64,000 bases of DNA from Spongilla lacustris (GCA_949361645.1 OX442420.1:124001-188000), one strand, 5' to 3'. Counted from the stretch's first letter, positions 24,734 to 37,733 are shown. Made by a program: numbers and translations. Notes: a model not told the origin generated them from the sequence alone.

Positions 24734-26360
24734 TCAAATTGAGATCATGCGTTCCACTTCTTCTTTGACCGCCAAGTAAAGGTCGAAACCGTGGTAGTTA
24801 CTACACTTCAAAGGATCATGCTGCAAAGCAAGGTACTGCAACTGGTTGCGGTTCAACTGATTGAGAACGGCTGGAACTGTGACTGATCCCTCGTCAAAAG
24901 GATTAGCACACTGCCCTTCTTCAACCCCATAGTCTTCCCATACTGGCTCTTGAATGTGAGAAACGATCAAGCCCCTCATCCACATTTGCAATGGGGACAA
25001 TCCATGCTCAGTCCGCATGGGGTGGTTGTTCCAGGCCCGTGCAAATGTTTTCAGCTGTGCATTGATCCGAGGGATGAAGATGTAATGCAAGCAAAACAGG
25101 TCGGTTTCGTTTGTGGGGGACAGTAAGTTGCTATTCTCCATTTCATAAAACAGAGAGTAGTAAAGGTGACAAACACATCGGAATGTGTCTCTCCATAGCC
25201 TCTCTATCCTTTGGTTGTGAACGCTTGAACCAGATAGATGACTGTGCCTTCCAAGCCCTCTAGTGCTGGTCATACATCTCGCCACCTCGATGTTCTCCCC
25301 TCCACAATCTGACCTAACACGAGACGGCCAGCCATAAGCTCTGGTTGCTTCCAGAAAAAGACTGAGTACAGTCTCGCTCTTGTTATTGTCGGACGCGCCA
25401 AGGTAGACAACCTGCCTCGAGTATCCATCAATGCCACCGTGGATGACAATCCTCCATCGTATAAGGCAATGAAGACCATCAATGTGCCACAAAGCATTGG
25501 AACATGGTACACTGTAAGCACGGCGAACTACACAAGTAGAAGCACGTAGCTCGACACCAGTGGGATTAACTCGTACCAGTGACTCTCTCACACGTCGCCT
25601 TGATACACTGATCCCGTGACTCTTCAGTTCCCCCCATACCAGTACCGCACCACTCCTAGGAGAGTTGTGTTGAATTGCTTCCACTACGGCATCAAGTTCA
25701 GAATCTGTTATGTCCGAAAAGGTAGGCATCACTTTCATTTCCTTCAAGCGACGCCACAACGTTGACCGAGATACTAAGAGAGCATCAGCGCACTCTTGCC
25801 AGGACAATTTCATTTCTCTCAGAAGTTCAAGCTGAAACGAAAAGGATAAGGTAGTGAAGTTTTAACTCTATACTTACATCGCGTGACGCAACAATTCCAT
25901 TTAATACCGCCAGGCTGTTTATTACAGCTCAAAAAGCCAAAACGCAGAAAAACAGTTCATGTGCACAAACCCATGGGCTAATAGATCAACAACCATCAAT
26001 TACTACGCGCCATGCGTGCCGTGGTACAAATGTACGCATACGTACCAGCTCAACGTTGATGTACTTCCGACGTCTTCCTGGACCAGCTGCAGGTTCTTGG
26101 TGGTGCTCTTGTGACCCATCTAAACTTGCCAACTTTGCCTCCCACAGTGGCAGTAGCTGGTTCAACGCAGCGTGTAACTCTGTAAGGGTATGAAGTTGAG
26201 GCGAACGCTCGTCCCGTAGGATGGGCACAAGCGCTTCAACTTCGTCGATGATGAGATATAGCTGGGTTACTATTTCATCCGTTTTGTTATAATCTTCCAA
26301 TGCCCAGTAAGCATAGCATTGTTGCACCGTCTCGCCCAGCCTTTCGAACGTATCCATCAT
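24734..26360 (-). CDS. DDE integrase/transposase, complete copy
   Basis: Exon 1 26046-26360 (first ATG of [15 protein letters not shown]) and exon 2 24734-25831, joined across a 214-bp intron with GTACGT donor and TTTCAG acceptor. The product is 470 aa. Residues 1-105 have no motif that I recognise. A helix-turn-helix lies at about 113-140. The rve-type core has Asp about 223 (WHIDG), Asp about 280 ([10 protein letters not shown]) and Glu about 315 ([10 protein letters not shown]), a DD35E spacing. The C-terminal part contains [13 protein letters not shown] and [14 protein letters not shown], typical of this widespread animal integrase-core family. The ORF is intact. An upstream in-frame extension through the ACGC repeat (Thr-His-Ala-Arg) is not considered coding. 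It faces the HECT gene tail to tail, 1.2 kb away, and likely mobilises the element that carries both. Confidence 0.88.
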
Positions 26361-26559
26361 GGAGCCAGACAGAAACCTTGGTACGGAACCAGATCCTTGC
26401 ACGTGGTAATTTGCTCGTGCGTGTGTATGCAAATCAGATAGCTCATTTGCATACACTCGCGCACATATCGGTGAAGCATTGCGCGCGTGTATGCAAATTA
26501 GAAAATCAATTTGCATACGCACGATCGCACACCAATAATAATGAAACAAACGGCGTTCC

Positions 26560-27182
<623 letters not shown>

Positions 27183-27183
<1 letters not shown>

Positions 27184-27433
27184 ATATACTCCTTGTGTGC
27201 CTAGATGTCTCTGGAACAGCCTGCACAATGAATCAATATTGATATTGCCCAGGATGCCTCAATATCAAGGTGGAAGCAGGGTTAGAATACAACAGTGCTG
27301 TGTCATAACAACAGGGACACAGTACATCTGCTGACACACAAGTGAGCACTGTGCAGGGGCTGGTTGAGAACCTCCAGGCACAGAGATCTGACAAATTCAA
27401 AACAGTGATTAGGGTTGCCAAGAACATTTTCGT

Positions 27434-27465
<32 letters not shown>

Positions 27466-29340
27466 GGGGGGGGAGATGATGTTAGCACTGCCTTCTTTAG
27501 CTGGGTGAATGATATTGGGTGGTCTTCCCACTTGCTGAGTGGACATGGAGTGCTCATACATGTACCTTATATGTGTGAAAATTTTTAAAGACATCAATAC
27601 GAATGCCATCATATTGGGGTTTAAGCATCTTACCATGCAAGATTAACACCTATGTGTTTGCCACTGAAATGCAGTCACACAGCACCTAGATGGTACCCCC
27701 TGTGCAGTTGCATTCATTGCCTTTTGAACGGAATGCTTGCAGGAGCTACTAAAAGCTTTATGGGTACACCATTGCATCCTCCTCAGTTTGAAATGCCATA
27801 CTGGCCAGACACCTTCTGCAAGGCCTGAGTATATGCCTCACACTGGTGTGTGGTGTCCTTTTTGTTTTCTCTTCTGTCACACATGCGTTTGCACACCTGC
27901 AGTGCAACTGAACTTGGTATACAATACCGCATCATTATTCATAGAAAACAAGCAGACTGTTTAGGCCGAAAACAGCCGGCCGCACTTAGTGAATGGCATA
28001 AACCTTTTACCTAAAGTGTTCACATTGCCTCTATGTCGAATTTACCAGTGGGAAAATTGGTGGCTCGATGCAACTCGCGCTTCTTTAACACATGCTCGAG
28101 ATGACTTAACGGCGTATGCGTATGAAAACGAGGCCTGTGTATTGCTTGAGAAGCGTAGTATTAATGGTTCAGAGGTGTATTTTATAGATGAATGATTGCT
28201 GGTACTAATGCATTAGTTTATAATAGCACCAGATGTAACCTTCAAGCAAGCCAAGCCGTTAAACATTGCATAGCGATAATGAGGCTATCGTCCATCATTT
28301 GTACATCATATACCGTAACGCTCTAATTATCCAACTAAATGTCCAGCCGCAAACAGCCGTGCGCGCGCGATCCGTCGCTATATATCGTTTGACCACATCC
28401 GATGTTTAGTTACAAATTTATTAACGCTATGGCGGCAGTCACGGCTGTTTGCGGCCATAGAAATTGTGGACAGTAGGCCTCCACCTCCGTAATATTGAAA
28501 TGTTATCGTAATGCCTTAGCAACGAGCCTTGACAACCACTGACGTGACTTGACCTGTGAAACGTGAGGACCTGTCGCCATTTTACAAGCCATATAATGCA
28601 AAGGAACTATTGTTCTATTTATGGCCCAAATCACATGGCTTAAGGTTGCGTCTCCGTTGTGAACTCTAGCGTCGAAAGCGGCTACCTTGGAAAGGACCGT
28701 TTAACTTCAAAGCAGTATGTACAAGACGAGACAATTTTTGTCGGCAAACTGAAAGCAGGAAACTAACGAAGACAGAAGATACATACTGTCGAGTAAATGT
28801 TTTGCCATATTGATTGGGCAGTATGCTAGACGCGCTAGAAGTGGTGTGCGAAAGTATAGAAATCGTAGCGGTACAATTACTAGGCCTAGTACATTTTTTG
28901 TTCGCTTGGCCGAGGGAGGAATAGCTACACGTACCACATTCCGAGGTACTATTCAGAGGTTATGGTGATAAAAGGTACCTTCATTTTAGCTTGGCCAGGA
29001 GCTATTGTTTTTCACTAATTGACTGTAAGCTGTGACTCAGACTGGTTAGTGGGTGGTGAGGAAAGTCACTGAGGTATGGTTAGGGGTGAAGAGGATAGTC
29101 ACTGAGGTATGGTAGAGGAAAGGCCAAAGGGCTGGGTTATAGGGTATAGAGATTGTAATACATTTGTCAGGACTGGTGTCAGCCAACCTACTCAGAACAA
29201 GCCCCTCACCCTTTGTTGGTGAAGTGTTGCACGCACTCGTGTGTGTGTGGTAATCTTCAGCTTTTACATCCTGTTTGCAGGCTATGCAGTGGACCATTAC
29301 GTAGTCAGTTGAGGTGCCAGCTTAAGTTCTGCTGGCTTCA
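27183..29340. other. Intergenic, no recognised gene
   Basis: Anonymous 2.2 kb. It includes a TG/poly-G patch (27431-27475) and a small MITE (28347-28454). Weak possible coding scraps are 27989-28195 (+, 68 codons), 28819-28968 (+, basic, ends TTFRGTIQRLW stop) and a C/H-rich stretch at 29250-29297 (-, CIACKQDVKAEDYHTH). None is supported by splice or family evidence. Confidence 0.35.
28347..28454. mobile_element. 108-bp MITE with 15-bp perfect TIRs
   Basis: Starts CCGCAAACAGCCGTG and ends CACGGCTGTTTGCGG. A lone terminus of the same family is at 31629-31643, and a related CCGAAAACAGCCGG is at 27965-27978. Confidence 0.65.
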
Positions 29341-29350
29341 ACTATGTGCA

Positions 29351-29420
29351 GCAGCATGAACACTTCACCTCTGTACACGTGGACACTACCTCTACACATG
29401 TGGACACTTCACCTCTACAC
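29351..29420. repeat. 23-bp minisatellite, left part
   Basis: Units of the CACTTCACCTCTACACATGT type, cut by the element at 29421 and resuming at 30332. Confidence 0.8.
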
Positions 29421-30331
29421 CATGGGCGTCGGAACCGGTCCGGCAGGTCCGGCAGGTCCGGCGGCCGCCAGACCAATATTTTCCAATAATAATAATAATA
29501 ATAATTCATTTGGCAAATATGGGCATGGGTACGGGTGATGATGACCCGCCCTTTCGTCTAACTTGCTAACTATAATGTATAACAATAATGTACATCGTCT
29601 ATATATAAACTGAAGAGAAATGGATTCCACGCGCTCGACATTATTGTCCGTTCCTTCTTTTTCTGCGTCTGCCGTGGTGCCAGAGAAATTTCATGATCTA
29701 AGACTAAGTCGCCGGTTTCCCTTTCCAAAACGTTAGTTTGGATCGAAGGGTGAAACGCGCTCGTTTAGAGCAGAGTGGTGTGAAAAGCACAGCCGCGATG
29801 CCAGTACTGATGCATGCTGCTTTTTGTTAGTTATGCATGATGACAGAAGTAGAGAAGAAATTCACCAAACGTGAACTTACTTTCATTTCGAAAGTCTAAT
29901 AAAGATGCTTGTGAAGCATTTCAAAAACACTTTTAAAAGTGATTGTCATAAGCTTCTTGATAGTATCGAATTTATTACCTTTGAATACCGGTGATATGAT
30001 GTGGGCGACGTAGATATTTGAGGAAACCTCTCACATAATCCATTACGACTAGTACAACTTCGCTTTTTTTTCGGTGCGTGGGCGTACGCATTTTCGAGCA
30101 CATAACGCGTGCGAGCTAGTGAGATTTCTTAAGGTTTAGGGCATTCATAATGCACAACTTGCAAAGTTTCTGGGGCTCCGCCCCAGACCCCGATGGGTGA
30201 GCTTACAGCGCTCCCCCATACCCCCTAGCTGGGCGGGAGGGGGTCTGACCCACGCACCCACCCACTCCGGGTCCGCCCACTCATTATTTATTCATTTGCC
30301 GGACCAATGCTTTTTACCTTCTGACGCCCAT
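29421..30331. mobile_element. Non-autonomous DNA element with CATGGGCGTC ends
   Basis: Starts CATGGGCGTCGGAA and ends with the inverse of CATGGGCGTCAGAA; TACAC flanks both sides, though the target minisatellite also contains TACAC. Near the right end is the GC-rich module CTGGGGCTCCGCCCCAGACC, then a GGGGAGCGCTGTAAGCTC relative, shared with four other sites in this window. It interrupts the 23-bp minisatellite and has no transposase ORF. Confidence 0.6.
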
Positions 30332-30655
30332 GTACACACGTGGACACTTCACCTCTACACACATGGACACTTCACCTCTACACACGTCACCTATACACAC
30401 GTGGACACACCACCTCTACACACGTCACCTATACACACGTGGACACACCACCTCTACACACGTCACCTATACACACGTGGACACACCACCTCTACACATG
30501 TGGACACTTCACCTCTACACTTGTGGACACACTTCACTTCTACACACGTGGACACACTTCACCTCTACCCACGTGGACACACTTCACCTCTACACACACT
30601 TCTACACACATGGACACTTCACCTCTACACATGTGGACACTTCACCTCTACACAC
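30332..30655. repeat. 23-bp minisatellite, right part
   Basis: About 14 variable units of ACACGTGGACAC with TTCACCTCTAC or CACCTCTAC. It yields open Thr-Ser-Pro-Leu-His frames that are not genes. Confidence 0.9.
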
Positions 30656-31107
30656 TATGTGAACCATTTCACTGTGCAAGTGGTACATAGAGGTGCCCTG
30701 CATGGGAGCTCTAGAGGAGATTGGGCACTGCAGCTGGTCCAAGAGATGTTGGGTTATCAATTGGAACATCTGCTGGTGTGTACCTGTGGTTGTGCAATTC
30801 CTGTAATAATTGTAGCATTACAGCTACATGTATGTGTAACAATTGTACATGTGGAGCCACTGCCTCTTGAATGTGGATCTGATTTTTAATTTCTTTTTCT
30901 CTATGCATGCATATAACATTTCTACTATACCTTGCATCCCTCTTCTGCATGTACTGTCCACTGAAAGATAATGGTGGGCCTCTTGTATACAAGAAGGTGA
31001 TCTTGAGTTTGGTTGATGAAGGGTGGGGTGCATGGTACATTACATGTAGTACTGAGTACAGAAATGAGAAGTGCTGCAAACTCAGAGCATGGGTATAAAA
31101 TGCCCTT

Positions 31108-31420
31108 TTAATTTTCCCTGTAACTGCCAACAGGTTCACAGATACTCTTGCACGCTTTTGAATCATCTCTGTGGTGATCCATTGAGCCTATGTGGTCGGA
31201 TACGGACGAGCCGTACAGATTATTCATAAGATACAGAAGCGTACTGTGTTGTGAAAAACCAATATGGCAAGCTTCCAAAGACTTTTCTGAATACGTATAG
31301 GCCTCTTCTCTATGGTGATGCATACTGACCTTAATGGAAAATTGTTGCGCGTCCGTGTAATCGACCTGAAGTAACCCCTCCCCTGTGACACGATCGAAGA
31401 TTGGTGCAAAAATCAGCTGC
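31108..31420 (-). other. Unassigned possible exon pair
   Basis: Minus-strand reading contains FDRVTGEGLLQVDYTDAQQF followed by a possible donor GTCAGT (about 31333), and then an open stretch with EKSLEACHIGFSQH. I recognise no family; the composition looks coding but support is weak. Confidence 0.2.
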
Positions 31421-31671
31421 GCGTTTATAGGAAACGTAATAAACCGATTGCGTATGTGGACTGTTAGTAACTACATGCATAGGGTTAGCGAGGGAAGTAT
31501 TTTCTCGTATGTTGGACTTAAAATGAGCACGATATGGCTCGCTAAAGATTGAGTATTTATAATGAAGCTTGCAAGTATTTTTCCTTGCGATTTACGGTAT
31601 ACATCTAATTGTCAAACCTAATGCCTAGCCGCAAACAGCCGTGCAGTTTGGTCCCCATATAAGTGTAGTCT

Positions 31672-32583
31672 CGTACCCAGACCCAAATGTACGTAACGAT
31701 GATTATCGCTTACAGTATAACATCACGTACAGAGGGTCTGGGAATGAAGTCGTGGGAAATGGTTCTTGGGATGTCGTTGGAATGTTGAGAATTACATAAC
31801 TTTTATGTCGTCACAAATGTTCCGCTGCCGTCACGAAATCAATTATGACCTGTCGCAAATTGTGGAGACTTAGGCTAAGGGTTACTCACCGTAAGGGCGT
31901 TAGGGTTTAATACTTGGGCAGTGTGCCAGGTCTAGTCGGTCCCGTCCGACGTCGGTGGTTTTGTGAAAAAATCCTAGAACACAGGGTACTGTTTCTCGCG
32001 CTAAGCCCTAATCCGCATAGGGGATTCCTCGCTTTTAGGGCCATCCCGAGACCAACCTCTGAGCCCCTATCACCCGATCGCAAAGTCCAGCCGTCTGGAA
32101 GGGCATCTTCTAATAAGAGCGCACCCCGCAAGTACAATTTGTGGCTTCGGCCAAAGATGGCAAGTATCGTCAGGTGGCCAGCCTAGACCTACCAATCGTA
32201 GAGGTAAGAGCTTGGTCCAAGGAGTAGATGAGACAAAGAGACAGCACCGCTAAACCACGCGCGGAAAATGCCTTCTAGGCTTATGCTGGCTTCGGCAAAG
32301 AGTTAAGTAACCTACTGTAGTCTTTCTGACGCAAGAGCCATAAAACCATCTAGGTCTAACGCTGACTTGGAAATACCTTCCGATCACACTTTGGGTGTGG
32401 TTTTGCGATTGGTATGCTAGAAATGCAATTAGCTGGTGAGCCGTAGCGTTGGAATGTATACGTCACAAATCGCTGCAATTTGATTGGTTCCACAAAATCT
32501 CAGTAACATAGAACCATTTTCCCAGACCCTGATGTTATACTGTAAGCGATAATCATCGTTACGTACATTTGGGTCTGGGTACG
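31672..32583. mobile_element. Non-autonomous element with long TIRs (CGTACCCAGACCC)
   Basis: Inverted ends of about 80 bp: CGTACCCAGACCCAAATGTA and onwards on the left match the reverse complement of 32500-32583, broken by an 8-bp insertion on the left and a small indel. The interior is non-coding. Confidence 0.8.
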
Positions 32584-32587
32584 TAAC

Positions 32588-32850
32588 TACCGTAGAGTAT
32601 ATCCTCCCCCCCCCCCCCGCCCCCACAAAAAAAAAATGGCCCGTGTTTCAACGAGCGTATCGACGTAATCATGAACGCAGCTGCGTGCTATTCTTTAAAA
32701 TCCTGTTGGAGTACCAGTTCTTTCCTGGAATTTAGAAACAGGTGCGCGGAAGCGTTAACGAGTACGAAGATACGCTCGTTTAAACACGGACCGTTTTTTT
32801 TTTGGTGGGGGCGGAGGGGGGGGGGGGATATATCGCGGTACTCTACGGTA
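32588..32850. mobile_element. MITE with TACCGTAGAGTA ends
   Basis: 263 bp with inverted ends TACCGTAGAG / CTCTACGGTA, then C/G runs and a longer inverted part (CCGTGTTT(C/A)AACGAGCGTATC). The terminal TA could be the target duplication of a mariner-type element. It is separated from the previous element by 4 bp. The CCGTGTTT block also occurs as a hairpin at about 42029-42062. Confidence 0.7.
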
Positions 32851-32862
32851 ATATCAGTGTAG

Positions 32863-34480
32863 GTGTTGCGCAGACGTTGTGTTGAACCACAGAGATTACT
32901 GACTACTAGTAGCGATGCTGCCCACACCAATTGCTTGCTCCAACTGATTGGCAAAAAGTGGGCATATTTAGCTCCTGCAAAGAAAGGGTTGGACAAAATC
33001 TATATATGTCGGTTGTGCTGCTTAGCCTTAGATAAAGTACTTACGCCGCTTCACAAAAGGTTGGAAGATGTTAAGGAAGAGTCATTTTGAAGATTAATCA
33101 ATTGTACCAAAACATCTCTCTAGCAGTAACAACCATAGATGTGTGCATGCCAGTCAGTACAACCATAGATTATTTAGACAGGGATTGAAAACGGGTCACG
33201 TGAGCCATACATTTTACGATAGAAGGCTATGCGCCGTCAATATTATAATGGATAGCACCTTTTGAGTTTGGCGGCAGTGGCGGATCCAGGGAGGGGGGCA
33301 CCGGGGGCACGTGCCCCCCCCCCCCCCCCCCCACGACTCATTAAATATTCATGAGTGTATTTTGCGTACCGCGTGCGATTATAACCGCACGAAACAGTGC
33401 CGCGGTTAGCTACAGCGCTGATACATGTACTGACAGGGGTGGATCTAGGGGGGGGGGGGGGGGGGGGGGGGGCACCGGGGAGACTGCCCCTCCCCCCCAA
33501 ATTCAATAATCCCACTATCGTTACTCGTTAATTCTTCAATAATCTGAGTGTTTTCTTGTGTTTTCAAGCGCACACTGATAGCGGAGCGATCTGATCGGTC
33601 ATGTACAGCGTTTGTAGCGCATATCGTTTTCATACCTAACCGGGTGTGGTTTGTGGTTGGTTGATTGATGCTAGAGCAGTTACGCAGACGGTATCATAAC
33701 ATTGATGTCGATCTGCCACATGTAGGTCCTGCGTTAACATCAAACAGTTGTTACCTGTAGCAAAGATTATATATTTTCTCTGCCTGTAGTACCCAATATA
33801 TATATATTGTGTCGGATGCATATTCACTGTAGTATGCATATTTATCGCCTATTGTTGGAGAGGAACACAGCAAAAAAAAAAAAAAAAAAGAAGACCGCAA
33901 ATCGAGCTTGATTTTACAAGTGATCTGACATCTATGCATACTGATACAGACTGATTACATGCAGCCTGCATGCACATACAATCGTTGATTTTCATATGAT
34001 TTTCTTACAATTTTTTGCTGCGTGAAACCAAGTTAACCAACCTCGGCCGGCGCCTTATATCACAAGGAAAGTACATATCCCTATTTTGCTATTTATGACT
34101 CAAATGAAGCATTATGGCTAATAATAAATAAGCATTTTTCGCAACAATTTTAGGCCCGAAACTATTTGCTCATCTAACCGCACGGTGCAAATACTTTTCT
34201 TGTAGTGCAATTTTTAATTGTACATGAAGCACTAAAACTAGCCTAGTTTTAATGCTTTAATACTTAGATAGTATCAATTAAAAGCTTCCGCGCTTCGCGC
34301 GGGGAGTTTTTAATAAAAACTGAGTAATGAAGCTTTGTGACTCCTGTCTGGGCGTACAAAAGCTGTTCTGTACGTTTTTTGAGCTTGATTTTTTTGTAAA
34401 TATGTTCTTCGTAGCAATCTGGACAACAACTCGATAGGTTTTGCCCTTTTCCCTAGCTTTGAAAACACGTAGTGGCACGA
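32863..34480. other. Anonymous DNA with hAT terminus fragments
   Basis: A short plus-strand ORF (32863-33090, IYICRLCCLALDKV near its end) is unassigned. Two hAT-like left termini, CAGTGGCGGATCCAGG (33276) and CAGGGGTGGATCTAGG (33434), lack partners. Also present are a poly-A (33872-33889) and a hairpin CTTCCGCGCTTCGCGCGG near 34285. No gene supported. Confidence 0.4.
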
Positions 34481-35047
34481 AACATCGTCAGGTATGTTCG
34501 CCAGTCAGGAGTGTTCGCCACCCTTCACTTCAAACGCGGCGCCAAGGCTTACCTAATGTCTTTATCCCTCGGCACAAAATGGAAATAATACTACTTGGAG
34601 TTTGTGTTTACGGCACACCATTAAAATTATATATACACTTTCAGTTGTTCCAAAATAATGACGTAAAGTTAGCTACCTCAATTATCGGTAGAAATGGCGC
34701 GGTAAACACCGCACAATTGCTAGCGAGTCTATTTGGTGCAAGTCAGTGTCTGTAAGGCATGTAATGCAAATTCGCTTAAAAACTTGTTATTACAGAAGAG
34801 CAGTTCTTTCTCAACAATGTACATTGTTTCATGTTTGATGAAACGTACTGGCTTTGGAACCAGGGGGGGTGGCGAACACTCCAACCGTAATTTACGCTGG
34901 TAGGTAGTAGTCGCCAGGGGTGGCGACTACTCCTACCCCATCAAATGAACTGATAGTACTTAAATTAGCAACCATTAGGCTCCAAAATGTATCCAATTGA
35001 TTATGTGTAAGTATTGTAAGTTGTGCATGTTGGGAAGGAATGTTCGC

Positions 35048-35049
35048 CA

Positions 35050-35080
<31 letters not shown>
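35048..35080. repeat. Poly-G run of about 33
   Basis: Homopolymer G followed by AGAGGTACC. The length in the assembly is unreliable. Confidence 0.9.
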
Positions 35081-35082
<2 letters not shown>

Positions 35083-35354
35083 GAGGTACCTTTCCTTTCA
35101 TTCGAATGTGGTCTTTTCAATAGAAGGCCTAATCATATGATTGCATTTGTTTTGTTCTGATCTACTGTTTTTATTCAGTCAGAGGATGTACTACTTCAGC
35201 TTATGCAGAGATAATTTCAATTCCTCTGGGGACAGAACTGAACTATAGGTCTAGGCCTGCAGCTTATTATATAGGCCTAGACCTATGTATGCATGAATGC
35301 ATTTATTTGATAATGTGCAAATCGTGAAAGAATACAATTTATCATATTTCAGTA

Positions 35355-37733
35355 ATGGAGCGACAGTATTTGAAGTATTCGACTGAGAGCATGGACTCTG
35401 CTCTCAAGGAAGTTAGGGAGGGTCGTCTGACTTGCAATGCAGCGTCAAAAACATACAATGTACCCCGTACAACACTGCGTGACAAGGTTGCAGGTAAGAG
35501 TCCAGAGGAGAGGCGAATGGGTCCAAGCCCTGTGCTCACTAAGGCCGAGGAGGATTCACTGGCAACATTTTGCATCAAGCTGCTCAAGTGTGGGTTTCCC
35601 ATAAATCGTGATGATTTAATGGATATTGTGCAAAGGGTGATCAAAGATGATGGCAGAAAAAATCCATTCACTGAGGACAAGCCTGGCAAATATTGGTTTT
35701 ATGGATTTATGCAGCGCAACCCTCAACTCACAGAAAGATTGCCCGAAAGGTTAACCGGTGGAAGGGCCACTGTAACGGAGCTTCAAATCCGCAAGTGGTT
35801 TACTGACATTCAGGCTTACATCGTTCAGGAGGAAGGAGCTGGGGATATTCTCATAAATCCTCAAAGGGTATTTAATTTTGACGAGTCACAGTTCTTGCTT
35901 GCCAAGAAAAAGGGCACAGTTTTGGGGCCTGTTAATTATAAGAGCTTTTTGGAGGTGTCCAAAGAAAATGATAAGGAGGGCCTAACTGTGCTTATGGGCT
36001 ATTCTGCTGATGGGAGCTTGGCACCACCTATGATAGTTTACGCCTACAAGCAGAACATCCCATATGACATCATAGAAGCTGTGGGGAGTGTAGATCCTAG
36101 TTGGGCTTTAGGAAAGTCAGAAAGCGGTTGGATGACGACTTTGACATTCTTCGATTACATTTCTCAAGTTTTCAATCCCTGGCTAATGGAGCAGCAAGTT
36201 CAAAAACCAGTACTGGTATTTGCTGATGGTCACAAGTCACACCTCTCCCCTGAGACCTGTGACTTCTGCGCATCAAATGGGATATTCTTGGTAGCATTAT
36301 ACCCAAACTCCACTCACATGCTTCAACCCTTAGACGTCTCAGTATTTAAGTCTCTGAAGGGGTTGTGGGAAAAGGCCAAACACAAGTGGAAGACTTCCAC
36401 TTTGAACCAAGTCATCACAAAAAAAAGCTTCCCCAACATTTTTAAGTCGGCTGTGGATCAGATTACAGGTGAAACAGTGAAGAACGGTTTTAGAAGGAGT
36501 GGCCTTTTCCCCTTTGATCCTAATGCAGTCGACTATTCTAAGTGTGTTAAAGATCAACTTCCCAGCAAGAAGACATTTGATCATGAGTCAGTCATCCACA
36601 CTGATGATCAGCCATCTTTGCATTCTGTCATGCACTTCATAGAGAAACACATCAGTGATGAGAAAGTAGCATTGTTCAAGTCAGCATATGGAGGGGCATG
36701 GGTAGGAAATGTTCAAGACACAACATTGTTTTCTTTTTGGTCATCTGTGAAATCTGAGATAGATGATGCTGAGACAGGTAGAGGTCCTTCTGTTGATGGC
36801 ACAGGTGAAGGTCCTTCTGATGAAGGTCCAACAGTTGATGGATCAGGTGAAGGTCTTGCAACTGCATCAGTGGCAAGAAGGTCATCTGCCATACCAGTGT
36901 CAAGTAAGACCCCTCCTGTACTAGTTCAAAATCATTCCCAGGCTCAGCATGTTTCAAAGAAGTCCCCTGTAACAGCTTCAAAGGGGTCTCCAGTTCAACC
37001 AGCTGTAAAGGCAATAGCAGTTCCAAAACAGTCCTCTGTTCATCCTGATTCTGCACCATCATCAGCTACATCAAGATCTAAAACACCAGCTTTACCACTG
37101 CCAAAAGGGACTGAGTCAAAACAATCCTCTGCCTTGTCATCATCAGGTAAAGCTCCACCAGAATCAAAAGTATCTCCTACTGTGGCAAGTGATCATGAAG
37201 AACCCTGTACATCAGGATTGCAGACAACCACCAAGCAACCTGGTCCCAAACTTCAGTCTAGTATTACTCCAGTTTTACTGAAGCAGCTTTCAGACCGGTT
37301 GGACTCTTTAGACGCAAATAGCAAAACTGCAAAAAAGAGGAAGCGTCCATTATCGTCTGCAGTATTTGCTCTTACCAGTAAGCGCTGGAAACAGCTGATT
37401 GATGAGGAGAAGGCTGAGAAGGAAAAGCAAAAGCTGTTAAAGAAGAAAGGGAAGCAAAAGCAGAGTGCAAAAGGAAAAGGTAAGCAGAGAAAAGGTGAAG
37501 ATGTGCAAAAGGAAGCTGATGAAGACTGGAATTGTCTCATTTGCAATTCCAGCTTCATCGATGAGGAAGAGAATGAAATTGAGTGCATGTGGGTGCAATG
37601 CACAAACTGCAAATGTACTACACATGTGAATTGCATTGACCAGCTACACCAAGATTTATTTTCCTTCAAATCAGACAATGAGGAGGATTATTTCTGCCCA
37701 GAATGTTTTTACAAGGAGCCAGATGATAACTAA
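35355..37733 (+). CDS. pogo/Tigger-like transposase with C-terminal PHD-like finger
   Basis: Single intact ORF of 792 aa. Residues about 12-48 form a psq-type helix-turn-helix (ALKEVREGRLTCNAASKTYN, PRTTLRDKV), followed by a CENP-B-like DNA-binding region to about 130. The DDE_1 catalytic domain has Asp in FNFDESQF (about 174), Asp in VLVFADGHKSH (about 289) and a third Asp in MLQPLDVSVF (about 325), a pogo-like DDxD set. Residues 470-640 are a Ser/Pro/Thr-rich linker and 655-715 are Lys-rich, a likely nuclear signal. The C-terminus is a Cys/His cluster (CLICNSSF ... CTNCKCTTHVNC ... YFCPECF), PHD-like. It should bind transposon ends and excise and integrate DNA in the nucleus. The ATG follows TTTCAGTA and is the first in frame. 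No disabling change seen, so it may be active or domesticated. Confidence 0.9.
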   Translation: MERQYLKYSTESMDSALKEVREGRLTCNAASKTYNVPRTTLRDKVAGKSPEERRMGPSPVLTKAEEDSLATFCIKLLKCGFPINRDDLMDIVQRVIKDDGRKNPFTEDKPGKYWFYGFMQRNPQLTERLPERLTGGRATVTELQIRKWFTDIQAYIVQEEGAGDILINPQRVFNFDESQFLLAKKKGTVLGPVNYKSFLEVSKENDKEGLTVLMGYSADGSLAPPMIVYAYKQNIPYDIIEAVGSVDPSWALGKSESGWMTTLTFFDYISQVFNPWLMEQQVQKPVLVFADGHKSHLSPETCDFCASNGIFLVALYPNSTHMLQPLDVSVFKSLKGLWEKAKHKWKTSTLNQVITKKSFPNIFKSAVDQITGETVKNGFRRSGLFPFDPNAVDYSKCVKDQLPSKKTFDHESVIHTDDQPSLHSVMHFIEKHISDEKVALFKSAYGGAWVGNVQDTTLFSFWSSVKSEIDDAETGRGPSVDGTGEGPSDEGPTVDGSGEGLATASVARRSSAIPVSSKTPPVLVQNHSQAQHVSKKSPVTASKGSPVQPAVKAIAVPKQSSVHPDSAPSSATSRSKTPALPLPKGTESKQSSALSSSGKAPPESKVSPTVASDHEEPCTSGLQTTTKQPGPKLQSSITPVLLKQLSDRLDSLDANSKTAKKRKRPLSSAVFALTSKRWKQLIDEEKAEKEKQKLLKKKGKQKQSAKGKGKQRKGEDVQKEADEDWNCLICNSSFIDEEENEIECMWVQCTNCKCTTHVNCIDQLHQDLFSFKSDNEEDYFCPECFYKEPDDN

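Noticed and set aside
30197..30889. A 230-codon plus-strand ORF with His/Thr/Ser/Leu repeats
   Set aside because: Mostly the 23-bp minisatellite plus the end of a MITE; the non-repetitive tail (30656-30885) has no recognisable domain.
31907..32186. 90-codon plus-strand ORF with an Arg/Pro-rich product
   Set aside because: Lies wholly inside the TIR element 31672-32583 and resembles no transposase.
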